Assembly (NCBI GenBank): GCA_025738555.1
Contig: JAOVFP010000008.1
Span: forward strand, 2,976,001 to 3,040,000
From: Cyathus striatus
Lineage: Eukaryota > Basidiomycota > Agaricomycetes > Agaricales > Nidulariaceae
DNA: 64,000 bases
Reading direction: 5' to 3'
Numbering within the stretch: the first letter of the stretch is position 1; every line of letters begins with the position of its first letter. A program made the translations under genes and the position numbers. This document shows positions 58,438 through 64,000 of this stretch, piece by piece. The notes under the pieces were generated by a model. It made no database searches. It saw only the letters and a program-made list of their open reading frames with translations, and was not told the origin of the DNA.

Positions 58438-59727
58438 ATGAGGATATCAGTGTCACACATCTCAATACAACTGATAACATAGTAAGTACTTATGATAATC
58501 AAAAGCTACTACATATTTTTGTACAGGCATTGTTACGATTTTTCTTTTGCTTCTTATTTACATATGTTTTCTTTTCTTTTCATTGACTTGTTTGGTATTA
58601 CCTTTAATACCAAACACATGATTTCTTTACTTACATGGTTGTCAGTTCTTTTGACTTATTTCAAGTCACTTTACCTTACTTGGCTTTCCTTTCTTTCTTA
58701 CTGCACCGCAGTAATGCACAGTCGATATACAGCATTATGACTTATTTAGTTACATTCTTACTTATTATTAGTACAAACTCATTTGTATTTAAACAGTAGT
58801 AACTTGGGCTGTAGAGCTTAAGCTTCAGCTTAAATCAAACTAGCTTTACTTTGATTTATTCACTTCACTCGTACTTAAGTCTAACCAACTTAAGAGCTCA
58901 TGAATAGAGACTCAAACTTGATACTGATTAACTTGTTCTTTGAACTCGTAAATCACATGACTATTGGACTTGTACAATAAACGTCCCAACCAGAACTTTA
59001 TCATAACAGGCATCGTTAACAGTTGAGAAATCACACAGAACTGCAGCTGTCCAAGGAAACAATGAACAGCACTTCATTAATGATGGGAGGTCTTGTGCTG
59101 GGTGACAGTGTCACTGCTGAATTTTTTAAATACTGTCAGAAAGCATATGTGGGATGAACCTAATTGAGGAAGCCAGGTAGAGAGCTCAAAAATGTGGAAA
59201 ATACCATTAAATGCTGAAAAGAAAGCTGTGAAACAAAATGGATGAGTTCTCTAGCAAGCACTCTAGATCAATGATTACTCACTTTAAACCCCAAGTACCA
59301 CCTTTGCTGTAGTAATTGGGAGTATCAATTGAGCAGTTGGACATGTAAAGCTTGCAAGGCCAATGGAGGTTCTAAAAGGAGGCATGTATGTGTGTGAAGA
59401 ACCTAGTATGCTACTTGCTACTTTGACCAGAAAGGCTGCATAAAGTAAGGGAAGTTAGTGTCATAGCCAGCTACAGAGTAATCACACATACCAAAGGTTG
59501 ATAAATGCACTGCTGGTAGAGTGGGAGAGACAACATGAATAGGAAACCTCAAAACAAACAGAGCCAAGGCAAAGAACATGGCAAGGCACCAAATATACTG
59601 GACATGTGACATGGTATGCCCCAATGAGGAATATAATTCACACAGTAGGCTAGGTAGGGTCTCCACATAGGCCTTTGCAAAAAATTCAACCCCTGGTGTA
59701 TTATTTTTTTGATGACACCCCCTTGAT
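58438..59727. other. spacer, nothing recognised
   Basis: AT-rich with a short open frame at 59238-59312 (MDEFSSKHSRSMITHFKPQ). The minus-strand frame at 59418-59834 mirrors the zinc-finger region and is not supported. Confidence 0.3.
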
Positions 59728-60054
59728 GTGATCTGTCCAGATTGTAGTATCCATCTAAACTGCACAAAGGTTGGCCTCACAAACCTGACAGAGTGGCATA
59801 TGGGATTGGAGAGATGCAAAGTCAATAGAGCCATTCAGCCAAGGAATAAAATGTTAAAGAAGAATGGATCACTTCTCACCTTCTTCACAAAGCTGAAGCC
59901 AACACCTGTTCCTCTGACTGTCACCAGTCTGACAGTCCTCAACAACACAGTACTGTACCATTTAAATCAATTTGACACAGGGGTAGGCACTGTGACAGGC
60001 AAAACCACTATAGCCTTTCAACACTACTATAAATCTCATCATGACACATATTAA
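59728..60054 (+). CDS. zinc-finger ORF of a transposon-like gene
   Basis: The frame gives CPDCSIHLNCTKVGLTNLTE followed by WHMGLERC, a C-x2-C-x(n)-H-x4-C finger, and then a basic segment with SLLTFFTKLKPTPVP. In mushroom genomes, similar finger plus HFF-type segments start transposon-encoded proteins (from memory). Only this 108-codon part is visible and the rest of the gene is not downstream, where the hAT end begins. Probably a fragment. Confidence 0.4.
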   Translation: MICPDCSIHLNCTKVGLTNLTEWHMGLERCKVNRAIQPRNKMLKKNGSLLTFFTKLKPTPVPLTVTSLTVLNNTVLYHLNQFDTGVGTVTGKTTIAFQHYYKSHHDTY

Positions 60055-60392
60055 ATTTCAGCACTCTTCAATATAATCCCAACTACTTGTAATGATTATA
60101 GAATACAAATGGGAGAACTAAACTACAATTTAATAAAATTAAAGCAAATCATGCAAATTAATGCCCAATTTCTGTTTAATATTGTCAGAAGTAACAAAGA
60201 ATAAAGAGGGTGGTTGAGAGCAAATAACTCAGACACAAACACTAACACAGACACAAGATGGGAGGAAACTTGTTATCAACTACCAAGTTACAGAGTGTAT
60301 ATATACTGAGGCTGTCTACCAAAGTCCCAACCAAGGTCCATGTAACTAAGGTAACAGACAGCTGTCAATCTGTCAATCACATATCTGCCAAT

Positions 60393-60560
60393 TAGTGATG
60401 TCAAAGTCCGGTTCAGTCCGGTTCAGAGACCTTTTTCTCTGAACTCAGAACTGGACTTTAGGTTCGGTTCAGCTGATTTGTCCGAACCATGGACTGAACC
60501 TACAGTTCAGGTTCATAGAGGTCCAGTTCAGGTTCAAAAGGCGTTCGAACCATGAACTGG
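60393..60560 (+). repeat. left end of the hAT element
   Basis: Starting at TAGTGATGTCAAAGTCCGG the sequence has several copies of GGTTCAG/GTCCGGTTC in both orientations, the usual subterminal repeats of fungal hAT elements. The 8 bp before it (CTGCCAAT) would be the target duplication; the other end is outside the window. Confidence 0.6.
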
Positions 60561-61101
60561 ACTTCAATCTTTTCCTCTGCATCTACATCATTGCTTACGA
60601 TCTGCGCTTATGCTACTAAACTTGGAAGCTACACTGTATAAACTACATATACAGCTCTTGAGCTGACTGAATGATATACACAGGAGTCCTTACTTTGCAT
60701 CGCAGGGAGGTAGCATTTGTGTGTGGTTTTGTGATGATAGCATCATCTCTATTCGACACCCATTCAATCGTTCTTTTCGTGCATCTCATCCTCCCTGAAT
60801 GAATTCTTCCCCACCGGTGCCTTTAGATTCTTGTTCAATACATCGACGTCAAACTCTGGGTCTGGAGGGGAAGTACCCTATGAACTGTAATTGTTGTTGT
60901 AGGATAGGGTTACAGTATACAGCTATACACCACATTAACCTGTACTACTTTCTATTTTCCATTTAGACTAATTGTTGTTTTAGACTTAGAATAGCATAAA
61001 AGCAAGAGAAATATAACACGATAACAAGTTTTTATATAGAATAAGTATTGTATTGCGTGTAGACTAATTCAATCTACTAACTAACACAATCTACTACTAA
61101 T

Positions 61102-64000
61102 TCATTCTTCATCTAGATCAGGCTCCGGCTCCGGCTCTGCATCTATACCAGGTTCCATGTTATCTCGCTCACCATACAACTCAGCTATCAGCGCATCAAT
61201 ATGCACAGCTGCCTGCTCAGAAGCTGAGATATGCCCATTTCGATAGGCACTTTTAAGAATTTGCAAAGCGCCAAAGATGTCAGGTGTAAGTCGATTACGT
61301 CGCGCTACATCCGTGATCCCACCACTACTGAAAGCCCTTTCAGAAGGGGTAGCAGATCCCTGAATCGCTAAGTAGTCGCGTGCTATACGTTTGAGTGTAG
61401 GATACTTCCTATCACTTTGTCGCTAAAATCAATATGTAAGATAAAGAGTTTAGAAAAGTAAAAGAAATAAGTTACTTACTCCCCACCAACCGACAACATC
61501 TTGAAGTTCTTTGGGCTCTAGACCCGAAGAGAGGTACTGTTCCAACTCAGCACAAGGATTGGATAGTGCCATCTCTTCCTCTTGATAAGACTGTATGGCA
61601 TCAAGAAGATAAGAACTGCCATACATAACGGGGTCTGTTTTACTGGACGATGTAGTGTTTCAAGCTGAAAAATAATGATAAGTTCATGTGCAAGCACAAT
61701 AAAAGACAAGAGATAACATACATTTGCGAGATGAAGAATCTGCACCAAAATCTTCAGGTGGCTTGTAATACTCGTCAAACTGCAGTAAGTTTGTCAGTAA
61801 CCGATAACAGTAAATGGAAAAACAAAACTTACAACTGTCTCAAGTCGTTTCATTCCTTCCTGGTACTCAGAGTTCTTCCAACAACAGCGAAAGTATACAT
61901 TCTTAATTTTTGGATCGAGAACTTGACAATAAAATAATGAGAAGTGTCAATGAATATAATAAAAACAACCACATACCTAGGCAGATAAAGTAAGCAGTGG
62001 ATGTATCCTCAATATGGTGATACCATTTTCTGAGATTCTGAACACCTTTCTGCAATGCTGGTTTCACATCGCTGAAATTTGGTTGGGAAATCATGGACTC
62101 CCAGCGCCGAATGATATACTCGATACTGGGAATGATGCACCAGACAGTGGGAGAACGCACTTTCGAAAATGTCTGCTGCACCTTTGCTGGTTCCTAAACA
62201 TAACTCAATTAATCAGAGAGGTTTAAATTAAATAATGTTGACTTACGCGTAGTACTTCTTTCATTATGTCAAGTCGTTTCCAGTCCTTCTTTGACAGCTT
62301 GAAGTCTGAATAGAGACGCTGTTTAGGAAGATCTGGAACTTCCTCACTTTCATCAGCAAGGAGAACAAACTGATCAACTGCCTAATATATTGTTAGAATT
62401 GTACTAGTGTTCTACAATAAAAGTACTCACTTTTTAAGGAAAATGAAGCGTTCAAGGAATTTGTAAAGAGAAGCCCATCGTGTGCGAATCCAAAGTAGTA
62501 GCTCAAGAGGTGTGATGTCAACTTGAGAGCATGTCGTCTTAAAGTAGCTGCGTGCTTGAGGAGATTTACGAATCTGCAATTTGAGTAAGTCAATTTAAAA
62601 CATGAAACAGCGGTTAGTACATATATACATACCTGCTTTACTAAGGCAAGTGCTTTTCCAAGTGAGTCTCCGGCTTGAAAAGTGAAGTCGTCATCACTTT
62701 CCTCTTCAGCTTCGACCTCAATTTCATCGTCGCCTGTGCCCTCGTCCTCATCTTCAGCCTCAAGATCGATGTCAGCAAGCTCTTTGTCAAGTTCATCGAG
62801 ATCAAGATCCCCATTATGATTCGACTTCTTTAGAGCAGCCTTGATCTTCTTGCTAAGTGCATTAGGAGAGGCAGGGGCGACAGTTTGAACAAAATGCTTT
62901 GCTGAGAGGTGGATAGCATGCTCCATACACCTATGGAATAGTCAGAATGTGTAATAAATCCAAAATACCATTGAACACTTACAGAATATCATGTTCTTTT
63001 GCAGTCCATTCGATATCATTGAAGGTCAGGAGCTTCTTGAGCTCTCGAATTGTTGTCCTATTAACTGATGCTCCATCACTTGTAATCCATCCAAGCTATA
63101 TGAAAACTGTGAGTACTAATAATATATTAACACAATAGAAAATAGCTACCTTCCCATGAAGGTTATACCGGTTTATGGTGCACAGAATAACACCTGCAAT
63201 GTTGACACCATTGTGACGGCCCTCAACAGTCTCAAATGCAAGCTGTTCATCTCGAAGTTCCCATTCATCAGGTTGATTGGGCGGTGAATAGATATAGTGT
63301 CCGGTAATTGAAATATGTGGATCTCCCATTGCAGATGTCCACAAGTCAAACGTGAGCGATGTTTTGCTTGGAATGTCATTCAAAATACCTCGAACGAGAT
63401 CCATGGCATGAGATGCTTGGCGTATAATCTCGTTCCTCAAGGTATTATGGTGGGGAACATCGCTTTCAGAAATTGAGGGATGGCAGTATCGAAGAAGACG
63501 CCGGAAACTGCCTCGATCTATCAATTGAAAGGCCTATAGATGAATTGGTCAAACGATTAGTTAATTTCCTAGAATACTAGTTACGTACTTCATCTTCACA
63601 AACAATCATTTCGACAATGTGGTCGAACAAGCAACTTCGTGAGAATGCAGGTGGCTTAGGCATCCGTGTAATAGCAGAATCAAGTGTACCCTGTTGAGTG
63701 CTATTGCATATTAATGCGATGTCAAATAAGTATATAAATTATAATAAACATACCTTTCACTTGCTGCAGCAGTAAGTTTTGATAGGGCACGAGCATTAGG
63801 CTCAATTCCAACCCTTTTACAGCGCACTATGTATTCTTCAGCATGTCGTCTACAGTTAATAGATAAAATTAGAAAAATCGCAATATAAGCTGTATAAAAG
63901 ATTTGACACACCTTGCAATATGCATACGTAGAGTGCTGGTGCTTCCAGTAAGGAAGCACTTCGGATCAGTAGGTCTTTTTTCGCTTGAAACACTTAGTTA
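61102..64000 (-). pseudogene. hAT transposase with BED finger, 5' end beyond window
   Basis: Transposase of a hAT DNA transposon. At the right edge is the end of a BED-type zinc finger (LRMHIARRH), with its Cys pair presumably beyond 64000. Then the first acidic region (SLTFDLWTSAMGDPHISI), a DGASVN segment, AKEHDILCMEHAIHL, a long acidic insert (62830-62690), LLLWIRTRWASLYKFLERF, TSTAYFICLVLDPKIK and the C-terminal dimerisation region (RDYLAIQGSATPSERAFSSG, then RNRLTPDIF), ending DLDEE and a TGA at 61102-61104. Short GT-AG introns occur. An in-frame TGA at 61661-61663 appears where splicing puts the frame, so this copy is probably inactive. Confidence 0.85.

Noticed and set aside
59418..59834. 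138-codon minus-strand frame
   Set aside because: It is the shadow of the plus-strand zinc-finger region and contains no recognisable motif.
1..64000. Classical RIP (repeat-induced point mutation at CpA)
   Set aside because: The LTR differences I can align are concentrated at CpG, and many repeats are barely mutated, which fits CpG methylation decay better than CpA-directed RIP.

Overview
The window looks like a repeat-rich region of a filamentous basidiomycete (Agaricomycetes) chromosome. Three things point there: short GT-AG introns of about 50-65 nt inside almost every gene, the basidiomycete membrane families DUF6533 and DUF6534, and transposon types abundant in these fungi (KDZ with a CxC2 cluster, fungal MULE-like transposases, hAT, Ty3/gypsy). 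All calls come from reading the sequence and from memory of the families; no database was searched.

Layout. 0.5-2.5 kb: decayed gypsy Gag and LTR fragments. 3.1-3.7 kb: a solo LTR with its target duplication. 4.2-14.6 kb: an island of host genes. It holds a DUF6533 remnant, a 376-bp mariner-type MITE, two convergent full-length DUF6533 paralogs (one with a stop codon, one with a 1,332-bp TIR element in an intron), an intact nine-exon O-methyltransferase and a third DUF6533 relic. 16-17.7 kb: an alpha-kinase fragment and a 148-bp satellite. 17.8-26.2 kb: a KDZ transposase gene with a 4.8-kb Gag-protease LTR element in one intron. 26.7-29.2 kb: a G-rich minisatellite and a CpG-rich block. 33-48 kb: two inverted copies of a 1.35-kb foldback repeat around a MULE-like gene (GCM-type zinc finger, transposase core, USP-like protease, PHD finger), which appears to be split by a second MULE-like gene that itself carries a solo LTR. 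50.5-55.4 kb: a copia scrap, a broken P450 and a DUF6534 membrane-protein gene. 57-64 kb: an ORF split by a solo LTR that carries a tRNA-like insert, a zinc-finger ORF and a hAT element running off the right edge.

The genes do not form a pathway. The main theme is decay and nesting. Transposon ORFs are broken by in-frame TGA (nine found, no TAA or TAG), and LTR differences are mostly CpG to TpG/CpA. The O-methyltransferase and one DUF6533 gene are still open and keep their CpGs. This fits methylation-driven deamination aimed at repeats. Two insertions sit inside short introns, and removing each plus one target copy restores a 53-nt or 61-nt intron.
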